Source: Streptosporangium subroseum
Lineage (GTDB): Bacteria; Actinomycetota; Actinomycetes; Streptosporangiales; Streptosporangiaceae
Reading direction: 5' to 3'
Length of the DNA: 64,000 nucleotides
Assembly: GCF_900188345.1 (NCBI RefSeq)
Contig: NZ_FZOD01000021.1
Coordinates: 1 to 64,000, forward strand
Position 1 is the first letter of the stretch; each line of letters begins with the position of its first letter. Shown in pieces: positions 16,088 through 24,369 of this stretch. Both the position numbers and the translations under genes were made by a program. The notes beneath the pieces were generated by a model. That model was not told the DNA's origin, did no database searches, and saw only the letters and a program-made list of their open reading frames with translations.

Positions 16088-17092
16088 ATGAGCGACCCGC
16101 AAGCGCCGATCTGGGATGCGATCGGCGGGGTCTCCCGCTTCACCGCCCTGGCCGCGATGGCCGAACTGGGCTGCGCCGACCACCTGCGAGAAGGTCCTCT
16201 GAGCGTCGACGAGCTCGCGGCCCGCTGTGACGCGGACCCGTCCGCGCTCGGCAGGATGCTCCGCCAGCTCGTCTCCATGGGCATCGTCGCGACGACGGCC
16301 CCCGGGATCTACGAGCTGACCGAGGCCGGCTCCACCCTCCGCAGCGACGCGCCCAACTCGTTGCGCCCCGCCGTACGAATGATCATCGAGGAGGGCTTCT
16401 GGTACGGCATGGGCAAGCTCCCGCTGAGCGTGCGCACCGGCAGGTCGGGCTTCGCCGAGCACCACGGGCCCCTGTACGGCTACCTCAAGGCCAACCCCGA
16501 GGCCGGAGCGCTGTTCGACGACTACATGACGTCCAGGGCCTGGCCGTTCGCGGAGGCCGTGGCGTCCCGCTACGACTTCTCCGGTGTGCGCACCCTGGTG
16601 GACGTGGCCGGAGGCAAGGGGCACATCCTGGCCGCCATCCTGAACGCCTATCCGGAGATGCGCGGAGTGCTGTTCGACCAGGAGCAGGTGGTCAAGGGCG
16701 CCTCGGAGTTCTTCGCCGAGGCTGGCCTTGAGAACCGGTGTGAATACGTCGGCGGCGACTTCTTCGTCGCGGTGCCCCCGGGTGGGGACGCCTACCTGCT
16801 GGGCAGCGTGATCCACAACTGGTCCGACGAGGACGCCCTGCGGATCCTGCGCAACATCAGGAGCGTCATGGCCGACGACGGCCGCGTGCTGCTGGTGGAG
16901 ATGGTCGTCCCCGACGACGACCTTCCCCACATCAGCAAGGACCTGGACATGCGGATGCTCGCCCTGTTCGGGGAGGGCATGGAGCGCAGCACCTCCGAGT
17001 ACGGCGAGCTGCTGAGCAGGGCCGGTTTCCGGCTCACCCGGCAGATCGAACTGCCGGGTGGGGCCGCCGTCGTGGAGGCACTGCCGATCTGA
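16088..17092 (+). CDS. SAM-dependent O-methyltransferase (dimerisation + methyltransferase)
   Basis: A 334-residue enzyme of the plant/actinomycete small-molecule O-methyltransferase family (Methyltransf_2). The N-terminal winged-helix dimerisation domain covers residues 1-95 (ELGCADHLREGPLSVDELAA). SAM is bound at LVDVAGGKGHILAAILNAYP (about 176-195). A catalytic-type His lies in GSVIHNWSDEDALRILRNI. Such enzymes methylate phenolic or other hydroxyls in specialised metabolism. AAAGGAA (16077-16082) marks ATG 16088 as the start. It follows the uptake operon closely, so it may methylate the imported compound or simply be co-transcribed. Two hairpins follow. Confidence 0.8.
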   Translation: MSDPQAPIWDAIGGVSRFTALAAMAELGCADHLREGPLSVDELAARCDADPSALGRMLRQLVSMGIVATTAPGIYELTEAGSTLRSDAPNSLRPAVRMIIEEGFWYGMGKLPLSVRTGRSGFAEHHGPLYGYLKANPEAGALFDDYMTSRAWPFAEAVASRYDFSGVRTLVDVAGGKGHILAAILNAYPEMRGVLFDQEQVVKGASEFFAEAGLENRCEYVGGDFFVAVPPGGDAYLLGSVIHNWSDEDALRILRNIRSVMADDGRVLLVEMVVPDDDLPHISKDLDMRMLALFGEGMERSTSEYGELLSRAGFRLTRQIELPGGAAVVEALPI

Positions 17093-17096
17093 GCGC

Positions 17097-17123
17097 CGCG
17101 GGATCCGCTCAGCGGATCCCGCG
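17097..17123 (+). terminator. Hairpin directly after the O-methyltransferase
   Basis: CGCGGGATCCGCT (17097-17109) is followed after one base by its exact complement AGCGGATCCCGCG (17111-17123). It begins four bases after the stop codon, and there is no U tract. Probable terminator. Confidence 0.6.
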
Positions 17124-17144
17124 TCCGGTGGCCGCGGGCACCAC

Positions 17145-17182
17145 GGGGGCCGGTGGCGTGAACCTTCACGTCACCGGCCCCC
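17145..17182. terminator. Second, longer hairpin
   Basis: GGGGGCCGGTGGCGTGAA (17145-17162) pairs with 17165-17182 across only two bases, with a single G-T pair in an 18-bp stem. With the hairpin just upstream it forms a tandem terminator. The following 17183-17681 holds no gene I can support; 17330-17600 is relatively AT-rich. Confidence 0.55.
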
Positions 17183-17681
17183 GGCACCTGGGCACCCACA
17201 AAGTCGGTGAGCCCGAGGAGAGCCGGCGGGGCCTGCCTCATGCGGACCCGAATCTGCTCGCCGTCCAGGGAATGAGCGCTCACTGAGCCGGACCCGGATC
17301 CCTGAAAAGGGATCGTGCCCCGGGAAGGTCGGGACTGTCCGTCGACCGGTAAATACATATGCGAGGATCCAGTTACATGAAGTGATTTCTTATAGTCGGA
17401 CCTCTTGGCTGGACGCAATGCCCGGACCGGCCGCATGGGAGTGGGCATTTCACGCCGGGGCCAAGGCTCTTCGCCTGGGTTCTGTCACCTGGGGATTTCA
17501 TGAATTCGCATATAGATGGCTTTTTAAGCCTTCGGCAACCGGTGCTGTGGAGCAAGGGGTCGAGCCATAACCGCGATCATGCCAGCCGGGCTCACCGTTA
17601 TGAAGTGATATTTGCGGAAGTATCGGGGCTGTTGTTGTGATCGCTCTGAGCCCGTAGTCCTGTCGGCGTGGGCGTCGCGGG

Positions 17682-18524
17682 TCAGGGGGCGTCGCGGGGC
17701 TGGAGGGGCCGCAGGGCGTTCAGGGCGGCGTTCGGGGTGTCGGCGAAGAAACGGATCGTGGTGACCTCGACGCGGCTGCCGAGGGGCCGGACGGCGATGA
17801 TCGGTTCCGTCAACTCGACGATCACGTTGGTCTGGGAGGACACCGCCACGCCGAGCCGCCCGTCTGCCGCGGTGACCATGCCGGACTCGTTGTAGTTGCG
17901 CGACAGCCGTACCGAGGAGATCAACTCGCGGGGGACGCGCAGGTCGAAGTACGCGCCGTAGCGGATGCGCAGTTCGTCGGGGGTGACGACGTGGGGCCGG
18001 GTGACGCAGGCCGCGCCGAGCGCCAGCCCGAACACGATCCCGTAGAGGTCGATCACCAGCACCAGGACGCGCAACCCGTCCGAGACGTCGAGCGCGATCA
18101 GCAGCAGATCCACCGCCACCGTCTCCACGATCATCGCGAACAGGATCACCAGCAGCAGCGGCGTCTGCTCCTTCGAGTACGGCACGGCGGTGGCTCCGGG
18201 CGGCACGCCGTTGCGGCGTCGCCCGATCCACAGGACGAGGCTCACCACGCCCTTCAGCTCGAACTCCGTGGCCTTGCGCACCTGTACGGGCACCAGGCGA
18301 TGGAAGGTCGCCAGGAGCGCCGCCCGCGGGCCCGCGCCGCCCCGGCGTTCGGACCGGAACAGCCGGTACGCGGTCACCGCCTCCAGCACGAACACCGACA
18401 CTACGGCCAGCTCGGCCACCACGACCACCGGGACGGGCAGGGACACCCCCGAGAGGAGCAGGGTCACGAGCAGCAGCTCCGCGGGCAGTACGGCGAACAG
18501 CGCGGCGCGCGCGATCCTGAGCAT
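17682..18524 (-). CDS. Membrane protein with C-terminal PH-like region
   Basis: A 280-residue protein with two N-terminal membrane helices (about 8-28 and 32-50), two more around 130-180, and a soluble C-terminal part (ELRIRYGAYFDLRVPRELIS, then SVRLSRNYN) whose beta-rich pattern resembles bacterial PH-like domains. No named family is recognised with certainty. Its ATG (18524) shares a base with the stop of the MerR gene (TGATG), so the two are translationally coupled and the MerR protein probably regulates the pair. Confidence 0.6.
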   Translation of the reverse strand: MLRIARAALFAVLPAELLLVTLLLSGVSLPVPVVVVAELAVVSVFVLEAVTAYRLFRSERRGGAGPRAALLATFHRLVPVQVRKATEFELKGVVSLVLWIGRRRNGVPPGATAVPYSKEQTPLLLVILFAMIVETVAVDLLLIALDVSDGLRVLVLVIDLYGIVFGLALGAACVTRPHVVTPDELRIRYGAYFDLRVPRELISSVRLSRNYNESGMVTAADGRLGVAVSSQTNVIVELTEPIIAVRPLGSRVEVTTIRFFADTPNAALNALRPLQPRDAP

Positions 18525-19321
18525 CACATTCTCTCCTTCAGCAGGATCATGACGAGCCGGAACACCTCGACCTGGGCGGGGGACACCTCGGCGTGCATCG
18601 TCTCCATCCACCGCCGGCCCTCCGTGTCCTCCACCGGGCCGGATCCGGGCGGGCGCAGATGCTCGGGAACCGAGTCCAGATTCGCGACTATCACCGTCGC
18701 CATCTCCTCGGGGACATGGGCGGCGAGGTCGGCGGCGAGCACGGCGACGCGAGGATCGCCGGGGTCCGCGTCGGCGAGTTCGTCGAGCCGTCTGTAGAGG
18801 GCGTGCGATCGAGCGAGGGCGTCGGGCTCGGTGAACGGGCGCATCAGGTCGAGCATCCGAGCCCGGTCGGCGGGGTCGGCCACGGTGTCCATCAGCGCCA
18901 GCAGCTCACGGTCGATCTCGGCGAACTTCGAGCCCTCGGCGGGGAGGTCACGCAGCACCGCCGCCATGTCGGGAGAGATCGTCGAGTCGGGATGCAGGTC
19001 TGTCTCCGTGAGCAGCACGGCCAGCCGGTTCCGGCTGGCGCCGATCGCCTCCTGCTGCCTGGCCAGGTCGGCGTCGAGCTCCAGGAGCACCTCACGCAGC
19101 TCCCGGCCCCGGTCGTCGGCCAGGACGTCACGGATCTCGTCCAGCGACAGGCCCAGCTCGGTCAGCCGCCGCACGCGGGCAAGGGCCACCGCATCACGGA
19201 GCCGGTACTCCCGGTAGCCGTTGGCCAGCCGTACGGGTTCGGGCAGGAGACCCAGGTGGTGGTAGTGGCGCACGGTCCGGGTGGACACCCCGACCAGCGC
19301 GGCAAGCTCGCCGATCCGCAT
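18524..19321 (-). CDS. MerR family transcriptional regulator
   Basis: A 265-residue MerR regulator. The N-terminal winged HTH reads MRIGELAALVGVSTRTVRHY, then LLPEPVRLANGYREYRLRDA (1-70), followed by a coiled-coil dimerisation helix (ELREVLLELDADLARQQEAI) and a long C-terminal helical domain (about 125-265) without the cysteines of metal sensors. It therefore probably senses an organic ligand. It is first in a two-gene unit with the membrane protein overlapping its stop codon. Confidence 0.8.
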   Translation of the reverse strand: MRIGELAALVGVSTRTVRHYHHLGLLPEPVRLANGYREYRLRDAVALARVRRLTELGLSLDEIRDVLADDRGRELREVLLELDADLARQQEAIGASRNRLAVLLTETDLHPDSTISPDMAAVLRDLPAEGSKFAEIDRELLALMDTVADPADRARMLDLMRPFTEPDALARSHALYRRLDELADADPGDPRVAVLAADLAAHVPEEMATVIVANLDSVPEHLRPPGSGPVEDTEGRRWMETMHAEVSPAQVEVFRLVMILLKERM

Positions 19322-19436
19322 GCCCTCATTAGAAACGTTGACGCTACGACAAGGTCAAATCGGCATCCGCTGTGCATCGGCCCCGCTGCCCGCGGGGCGG
19401 GTCGGCGGCGCGTTCCGTTCCTCCGCGGTGAGACTC

Positions 19437-19460
19437 GAGAGCCGCGAGGGTGCGGCTCTC
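19437..19460 (-). terminator. Hairpin at the end of the DUF1707 gene
   Basis: GAGAGCCGC (19437-19445) pairs with GCGGCTCTC (19452-19460) around a six-base loop. One arm overlaps the stop codon of the minus-strand gene. Confidence 0.45.
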
Positions 19461-20082
19461 ACGACTCGAGCTTCTTGTTGTTCTTACGCGACTTGCGCTT
19501 GACGTCGACCCCGCCCATGAGGGCCATTCCGGTGACCACGATCCTGGGCGCGTTCGGCCGGCCGACTCCGCTCGCCTGGTCGCCGAACCCGCCCATGATC
19601 CCGACCCCGGTGACGAACACCTCGGCGTCCTCGGGCACGATCACCTCGATGCCTCCCATGAGGGCGAACGCCCGGATCTTTATCTCACCGCCGGTGAACA
19701 CCGCCTCACGCAGGTCGATCTTGCCGCCGCCCCAGAAGGCCAGGGCGGTGAAGTTTCTGGGAGCCCGCCAGCGGCCGGTGCGGTTGAACCCGCCCATGAT
19801 CCCGACGGCGACCGTGCTGGTCGGCGCGCCCGCCTGCCCGCCGGCGTAGTTGTCGGTGTAGCTCTGGGCGGCCGCCGAGGTGGGGAGGTCCGGCAGGTCG
19901 CGGGTGAGAAGTTCCAGATCGGCGTAGGTCTTGGCGGTGTAGACCTCGCTGAGCCTTTCCTGGAACTCTTCCATGGTCAGCCGGCCGTCGCCGGCCGCGT
20001 TGCGGAGGATTGCAGCAGTTTGGTCGCGGTCGCCGTCAGCGGCTCGTATTTCCCGCGGATCCCGGTCCGGAAGGCTCGACAT
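19459..20082 (-). CDS. DUF1707 / LiaF-like cell-envelope protein
   Basis: A 207-residue protein. The N-terminal DUF1707 domain (REIRAADGDRDQTAAILRNA, then AGDGRLTMEEFQERL) covers about 10-65. The rest is a beta-strand-rich domain with repeated glycine motifs VGIMGGF, FALMGGI and MALMGGV, typical of the C-terminal YvqF/LiaF-like domain. No membrane helix is seen. Family members are linked to cell-wall stress responses, but no direct partner is encoded beside it. A nine-base hairpin (19437-19460) overlaps its stop. Confidence 0.75.
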   Translation of the reverse strand: MSSLPDRDPREIRAADGDRDQTAAILRNAAGDGRLTMEEFQERLSEVYTAKTYADLELLTRDLPDLPTSAAAQSYTDNYAGGQAGAPTSTVAVGIMGGFNRTGRWRAPRNFTALAFWGGGKIDLREAVFTGGEIKIRAFALMGGIEVIVPEDAEVFVTGVGIMGGFGDQASGVGRPNAPRIVVTGMALMGGVDVKRKSRKNNKKLES

Positions 20083-20294
20083 ACTTGGAGACTAGATGAT
20101 CGGTTCAGGGGGCAGGAACACGGGCGACAGGCGATCGCAGAATGAATGGACGGCTCCGTTCCGCCGCCCATTCCACGGTGTCTCCCACGGCGAGTTCTCG
20201 ATCAGAGGCGAACGGCGTGACGAGGTCCGCCGCCGGGGGCCTGCCTCTCGCCGGGTGGTTCGCGGAGACCGGGGTGAGGCGGACGGCTTCCCGG

Positions 20295-21587
20295 TCAGAA
20301 GTAGGTGGAAGTGAGGTCGGTCGTCGGCCACGAGGTCACCGCGCCCGCCGCCTTGCCGAGAATCGGGTCGATCCCGTCGAAGTCGGGCGAGCCCGTCTCC
20401 TCGCGGCGGTTGAACACGGCGCAGTAGGAGACGCCGCTGCTCAGCCGGGCCAGGAAGGTGAAGGTGCCGGGCATCGACCCGGTGTGCCAGGTGTTGAGGC
20501 CGCTGCCCGAGGTCCGGACATACCAGCCGCCGCCGTACCAGGATCCGCCGCTGGTGATCCCGGTCTCCGGCTTGGCGAACAGTTTGGCGATCGAGGTCGC
20601 GTTGAGCACCGGGCCGGCGGCGTCGAAAACGGTGGAGAACTTCACCATGTCCACGGCGGAGGCGAGCCAGCCGCCGTTGGCATCCTGGTTGGGCATGTTG
20701 AACCCGCCGTAGGGGAACGGCACGCTGGCGCCCGACTCGTCCACCACGGACTTGGCGGTGTACTGCGACTCGTAGGGCACCTCGGTCGAGACGGCCTCCG
20801 ACTTGAGGCTGCGGCCGAGTCGCATCCGGCTGATGCCGGCCGGAGCGAGGAGCTTCTGCTTGACGTACGACTCGTAGCTCAGACCGGAGACCTTCTCGAT
20901 GATCCGGCCGAGCAGCATGTAGCCGTAGTTGCTGTAGACCATTTTGGAGCCGGGGGCGAAGTCGAGGGGGCGGGCCGTGGCGTAACGGATGATGTCCGCG
21001 TGGTCGATCGGCAGCGGCACGTCCAGCGTGGCGGAGATCTGGTGGTCTATCCAGAGCTGGTCCACCGAGGCGTCCCGGTCCCAGCCGCCGAGGTGCTGCA
21101 TCAGGCGGAGCACGGTCACCTGCTGCAGCCGGGGGTCGGCCGTGGCCGAGAGCCCGAGCAGCGTGGTGACCGGGGAGGACAGGCTGAGCTTGCCGTCCTG
21201 GACCAGGCGCATGATCGCGGCCGACGTGATGTGCTTGCTCAGGCTCGCGACGCGGAACAGCGAGGTCGGGGCCACCGGCGGCGGAATCGGCGAGCCGTTC
21301 CTGAACCGGTAGCCCCGGGCCAATAGGATCTTGCCCTTCTTGGCGACCGCGAGCTGCGCGCAGGAGATCTTGCGTTCGGTGATGAAGGTCTTCATGGCGG
21401 TGTCGAACACCGCCAGGGCGGCGGGGACGACGCCGGAGACGGTCATGACCGGGACCACGATCGGACGGGCCGTGTAGTGAGGGGTAGGAGGCAGCAAGGT
21501 GGGCCGGGGGGAAGGAGGCATCAGCCCGAGGGCGGGGACGATTCCCGCACCGACCTTGAGCATGTTCCGGCGGCTGAGCGGCGTCAC
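20295..21587 (-). CDS. Tat-exported beta-lactamase-fold serine hydrolase
   Basis: A 430-residue class C beta-lactamase/DD-peptidase superfamily protein. The N-terminus LSRRNMLKVGAGIVPALGLM has the twin-arginine motif and hydrophobic core of a Tat signal. Catalytic motifs are Ser115-x-x-Lys118 in ASLSKH, the tyrosine motif VYSNYGYML and the third motif WHTGSMPG. It is probably secreted and acts on a D-amino-acid peptide, ester or beta-lactam; the substrate is not predictable. GTG 21587 fits, with GGAGG a few bases upstream. It stands alone, divergent from a phosphatase region. Confidence 0.8.
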   Translation of the reverse strand: MTPLSRRNMLKVGAGIVPALGLMPPSPRPTLLPPTPHYTARPIVVPVMTVSGVVPAALAVFDTAMKTFITERKISCAQLAVAKKGKILLARGYRFRNGSPIPPPVAPTSLFRVASLSKHITSAAIMRLVQDGKLSLSSPVTTLLGLSATADPRLQQVTVLRLMQHLGGWDRDASVDQLWIDHQISATLDVPLPIDHADIIRYATARPLDFAPGSKMVYSNYGYMLLGRIIEKVSGLSYESYVKQKLLAPAGISRMRLGRSLKSEAVSTEVPYESQYTAKSVVDESGASVPFPYGGFNMPNQDANGGWLASAVDMVKFSTVFDAAGPVLNATSIAKLFAKPETGITSGGSWYGGGWYVRTSGSGLNTWHTGSMPGTFTFLARLSSGVSYCAVFNRREETGSPDFDGIDPILGKAAGAVTSWPTTDLTSTYF

Positions 21588-21780
21588 TTCCGGCCTCCTG
21601 AGTCACTTAAGCATCAGAAAAACCAATATTGTACGGATATTTTTGACGCTTCCGGTCGTCCCGTATGCTCGCCGGGCGCGTTCACACGTGGCGACCGTCT
21701 GTGAATTACTTTGTAAAGGGCGCCGCGTCGCGATGACCCGGGCGGGAACGGGAAACTCGGGGACCGGGAAGAACCGGATC

Positions 21781-22254
21781 TCACCTGAGCCTGTCCGCCA
21801 GATATCCGGCCAGGCCCTCGGAGGCCGCTTCGACCATCTTCAGCACCTCGGAGAAACCCTCGCCGTCGCCGTAGTAGGGATCGGGAACCTCTGCGCCTTC
21901 GGGCGCGGCCGGGTCGAACGAGCGGAACAGCCGCACGTCGGCGCCGTCGGGAGCCAGGCGGCGCAGGGCACGCAGGTTCTCACCGTCCATGGCCAGTACC
22001 AGGTCGATCTGGCCGTACCAGTCACCCAGGAACTGCCTGGCCCGGTGCAGGGAGCCGTCGTAGCCGTGGTCGGCGAGCGTCGCGGCGGCCCGCTCGTCCA
22101 TCGGTCCGCCCTGGTGCCAGCTCCCGGTGCCCGCGCTGTCGACCGTGACGAGGTCGCCCAGACCGTGGTCGTCGAGGGTCTTCCTCAAGACGACCTCGGC
22201 CATCGGGGAGCGGCAGATGTTTCCCAGGCAGACCAGACACACGCGGTAACTCAT
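21781..22254 (-). CDS. Low-molecular-weight protein-tyrosine phosphatase
   Basis: A 157-residue phosphatase. The P-loop CLGNICRSP has catalytic Cys9 and Arg15 (CX5R), and the general-acid Asp is in VPDPYYGDGEGF near residue 126. Full family length. In actinomycetes such enzymes (PtpA-like) remove phosphate from tyrosine on regulatory or envelope proteins. No tyrosine kinase gene is adjacent. It is convergent with nothing and divergent from the PPOX gene at 22372. Confidence 0.85.
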   Translation of the reverse strand: MSYRVCLVCLGNICRSPMAEVVLRKTLDDHGLGDLVTVDSAGTGSWHQGGPMDERAAATLADHGYDGSLHRARQFLGDWYGQIDLVLAMDGENLRALRRLAPDGADVRLFRSFDPAAPEGAEVPDPYYGDGEGFSEVLKMVEAASEGLAGYLADRLR

Positions 22255-22371
22255 GCTTACCAGGATGCCGCCTTCCGGCGGTGCGCCCGCCGACCCCCGG
22301 GTCGAGCGGTCTAGCATGTCGCCCGGTATCAGGACATGTAAGACACTAAGGACATAAGGAAAGGGTGGGAG

Positions 22372-22761
22372 TTGAAGGACCTCGGAGAGGGATTCCGCGA
22401 CTTCTGGCGGGAGCGTCACCTGTGCACGCTGACCACCGTGCGCGCCGACGGCACGCCGCACGTCGTCCCGGTCGGGGTGACGCTGGACGTGGACTCCGCG
22501 ACGGCGAGGGTGATCACCTCGGGCGGCTCGCACAAGGTTCGCCACGTGCTCGCCGCCGGAGACGAGGGCGCGGCGGTCGCGGTCTGCCAGGTGGACGGGC
22601 GCCGCTGGTCGACCCTGGAGGGGCGTGCGGTGATCCGCAGGGATCCCGCCTCGGTCGCCGACGCCGAACGCCGGTATGCCGAGCGCTACCGGCAACCCCG
22701 GGAGAACCCCGCCCGCGTCGTGATCGAGATCAACATCACCCGGATACTGGGCAATGTCTGA
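22372..22761 (+). CDS. PPOX-class (probably F420-dependent) oxidoreductase
   Basis: A 129-residue split-barrel flavoprotein-fold protein: FWRERHLCTLTTVRADGTPH, then VVPVGVTLDV, RVITSGGSHKVRHVLA and QVDGRRWSTLEGRAVI. Short single-domain PPOX proteins of this kind in actinomycetes usually bind F420; the alternative is FMN. TTG 22372 is taken as start because no ATG or GTG fits the fold. Its stop overlaps the start of cobL by eight bases, so it is co-transcribed with corrin synthesis, although the link to B12 is only by position. Confidence 0.7.
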   Translation: MKDLGEGFRDFWRERHLCTLTTVRADGTPHVVPVGVTLDVDSATARVITSGGSHKVRHVLAAGDEGAAVAVCQVDGRRWSTLEGRAVIRRDPASVADAERRYAERYRQPRENPARVVIEINITRILGNV

Positions 22762-24169
22762 CACCGTTCCCGTTCCCGCCCCCGGCTCCACCGGTCCCGC
22801 CTCTGACACCGTTCCCGACCCCGGCTCCACCACCGGTCCCGCCTCTGAGACCGTTCCTGACCTTGTCACCGTTTCTCCCGACCCTGTCACCGTTTCCGGC
22901 CCGGGCTCCATCGCCGGTCCTGACACCGTCGCCGCCGCGGTCGTCACCGTCGTCGGCATCGGCGCCGACGGCTGGGAAGGTCTTTCCCCGGCGGCGCGGC
23001 GAGAGCTGCACGCCGCCGAGGTCCTGATGGGCAGCGTCCGGCAGCTCGCGCTCGTCCCCGAACCGGCCGCCGAACGCGTCGCGTGGCCCTCGCCGCTGCT
23101 CCCGGCCCTACCCGCGCTGATCACTGCTCACCGGGGCCGCCGGATCTGCGTGCTGGCCAGCGGCGACCCCATGTTCCACGGCATCGGCACGACGCTGGTC
23201 CGGCTGCTCGGCGTGGACCGGGTCCGGGTGCTGCCGCATCCGTCGGCGGTCTCCCTGGCCTGCGCCCGGCTCGGCTGGGCCGTCGATCAGGTCGAGGCGG
23301 TCAGCCTCGTGACGCGGCCGGTCGAGTCGCTGCACACCGCGATCCACGCCGGTCGCCGCGTCCTGATCCTCAGCGCGGACGGCCGCACCCCGGCCCGGAT
23401 CGCCGAGCTGCTCACCACCCGCGGGTACGGTGAGAGCCCGATGACGGTCCTGGAACGTCTCGGCGACGCGGAAGAACGCGTGATCTCCGGTACGGCGTCC
23501 GGCTGGTCCCTCTCCGTGGCCCATGACCTCAACGTCGTCGCCGTGGAGTGCCGCGCCGACGCCGGCACGGTGCCGCTGCCCTGCCTCCCGGGCCTGCCGG
23601 ACGAGGCGTTCGAGCACGACGGCCAGCTCACCAAGAGCGAGGTGCGCGCGGTGACCCTGTCCCGGCTGGCGCCCGTCCCCGGCGAGCTGCTGTGGGACGT
23701 CGGCGCGGGGGCGGGCAGCATCGGGATCGAATGGATGCGCGCCCACCCGGCCAACCGGGCGGTCGCGGTGGAGAACCACCCCGAGCGGGCCGCCAGGATC
23801 GCGCGCAACGCCTCAAAACTGGGCGTCCCCGGCCTGAAGGTGGTGACCGGCGCCGCTCCGGCCGCGCTCGCCGGGCTGGAGCGGCCCGACGCCGTCTTCG
23901 TCGGGGGCGGGGTGACCGCGGCCGGAATGGTGGAGGCCTGCTGGGAGGCGTTGCGCCCGGGCGGGCGTCTGGTGGCCAACGCGGTGACGATCGAGTCCGA
24001 GACCGTGCTGGCCTCCCGGTACGGCGAGCTCGGCGGTGACCTGATCCGGCTGACGGTCGGCAGGGCGGCCCCGGTGGGAGGGTTCACCGGCTGGCGGCCC
24101 ATGATGCCGGTGACGATCTGGACGGCCGTCAAGCCGTTTCCCCGGACGCCGGGCAGTGATGACGCATAG
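22754..24169 (+). CDS. cobL: Precorrin-6Y C5,15-methyltransferase/decarboxylase (CbiE-CbiT fusion)
   Basis: A 471-residue bifunctional corrin enzyme that methylates C5 and C15 and decarboxylates the C12 acetate. The CbiE half starts at about residue 57 (VVTVVGIGADGWEGLSPAAR; CVLASGDPMFHGIG). The CbiT half has the SAM site LLWDVGAGAGSIGIEWMRAH near residue 313. The first ~55 residues are an unusual extension of imperfect repeats (SDTVPVP..., SDTVPDPGSTTGPAS, SETVPDL...) not needed for the fold. The last 25 codons are duplicated downstream. The start ATG 22754 overlaps the PPOX gene; starting inside the repeats is possible. Confidence 0.9.
   Translation: MSDTVPVPAPGSTGPASDTVPDPGSTTGPASETVPDLVTVSPDPVTVSGPGSIAGPDTVAAAVVTVVGIGADGWEGLSPAARRELHAAEVLMGSVRQLALVPEPAAERVAWPSPLLPALPALITAHRGRRICVLASGDPMFHGIGTTLVRLLGVDRVRVLPHPSAVSLACARLGWAVDQVEAVSLVTRPVESLHTAIHAGRRVLILSADGRTPARIAELLTTRGYGESPMTVLERLGDAEERVISGTASGWSLSVAHDLNVVAVECRADAGTVPLPCLPGLPDEAFEHDGQLTKSEVRAVTLSRLAPVPGELLWDVGAGAGSIGIEWMRAHPANRAVAVENHPERAARIARNASKLGVPGLKVVTGAAPAALAGLERPDAVFVGGGVTAAGMVEACWEALRPGGRLVANAVTIESETVLASRYGELGGDLIRLTVGRAAPVGGFTGWRPMMPVTIWTAVKPFPRTPGSDDA
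22757..22920 (+). repeat. 42/45-bp imperfect repeats in the 5' end of cobL
   Basis: Units begin TCTGACACCGTTCCCG at 22757 (45 bp) and 22802 (42 bp), and a diverged unit at 22844 begins TCTGAGACCGTTCCTG. All lengths keep the reading frame and together encode a Pro/Thr/Val-rich extension of CobL. Confidence 0.8.
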
Positions 24170-24265
24170 AGGAGCGGCGGTGCGCGGCGGACTGGACGGT
24201 CGTCAAGCCGTTTCCCCGGACGCCGGGCAGCGATGACGCGTAGGGGAGTGACGGTGCGCGGCGGA
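24118..24265. repeat. 74-bp tandem duplication of the cobL 3' end
   Basis: The 74 bases 24118-24191 (last codons of cobL, its TAG stop and 22 bases more) recur as 24192-24265 with six substitutions. The second copy is no longer translated with cobL but keeps the TAG. This indicates an old slippage or unequal exchange at the gene end. Confidence 0.85.
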
Positions 24266-24287
24266 GGGCGGCGCGCCGGGACGGGCC

Positions 24288-24362
24288 GTGTTCGCGTGGG
24301 TGTGGTTGGAGTGGGGTGTGTTCGGGTGAGAGGTGTTCACGTGGAACGGGTTCGGGCGGGGA
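24288..24362. repeat. Five degenerate 15-bp repeats before cobM
   Basis: Units of the form GTGTTCGGGTGAGAG start at 24288, 24303, 24318, 24333 and 24348. The array fills the space between the cobL duplication and the cobM start at 24370; the last unit abuts the ribosome-site region. Confidence 0.6.
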
Positions 24363-24369
24363 GCGAACG

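Noticed and set aside
14822-16930. Very long minus-strand open frame opposite the two permeases and the methyltransferase
   Set aside because: It is an antisense frame produced by high GC third positions; its translation is Gly/Arg/His/Gln-rich without domains, while the plus strand encodes clear permeases and a methyltransferase.
17382-17570. 62-codon plus-strand frame after the O-methyltransferase
   Set aside because: No family, no good start, and it falls in a decayed-looking AT-rich stretch.
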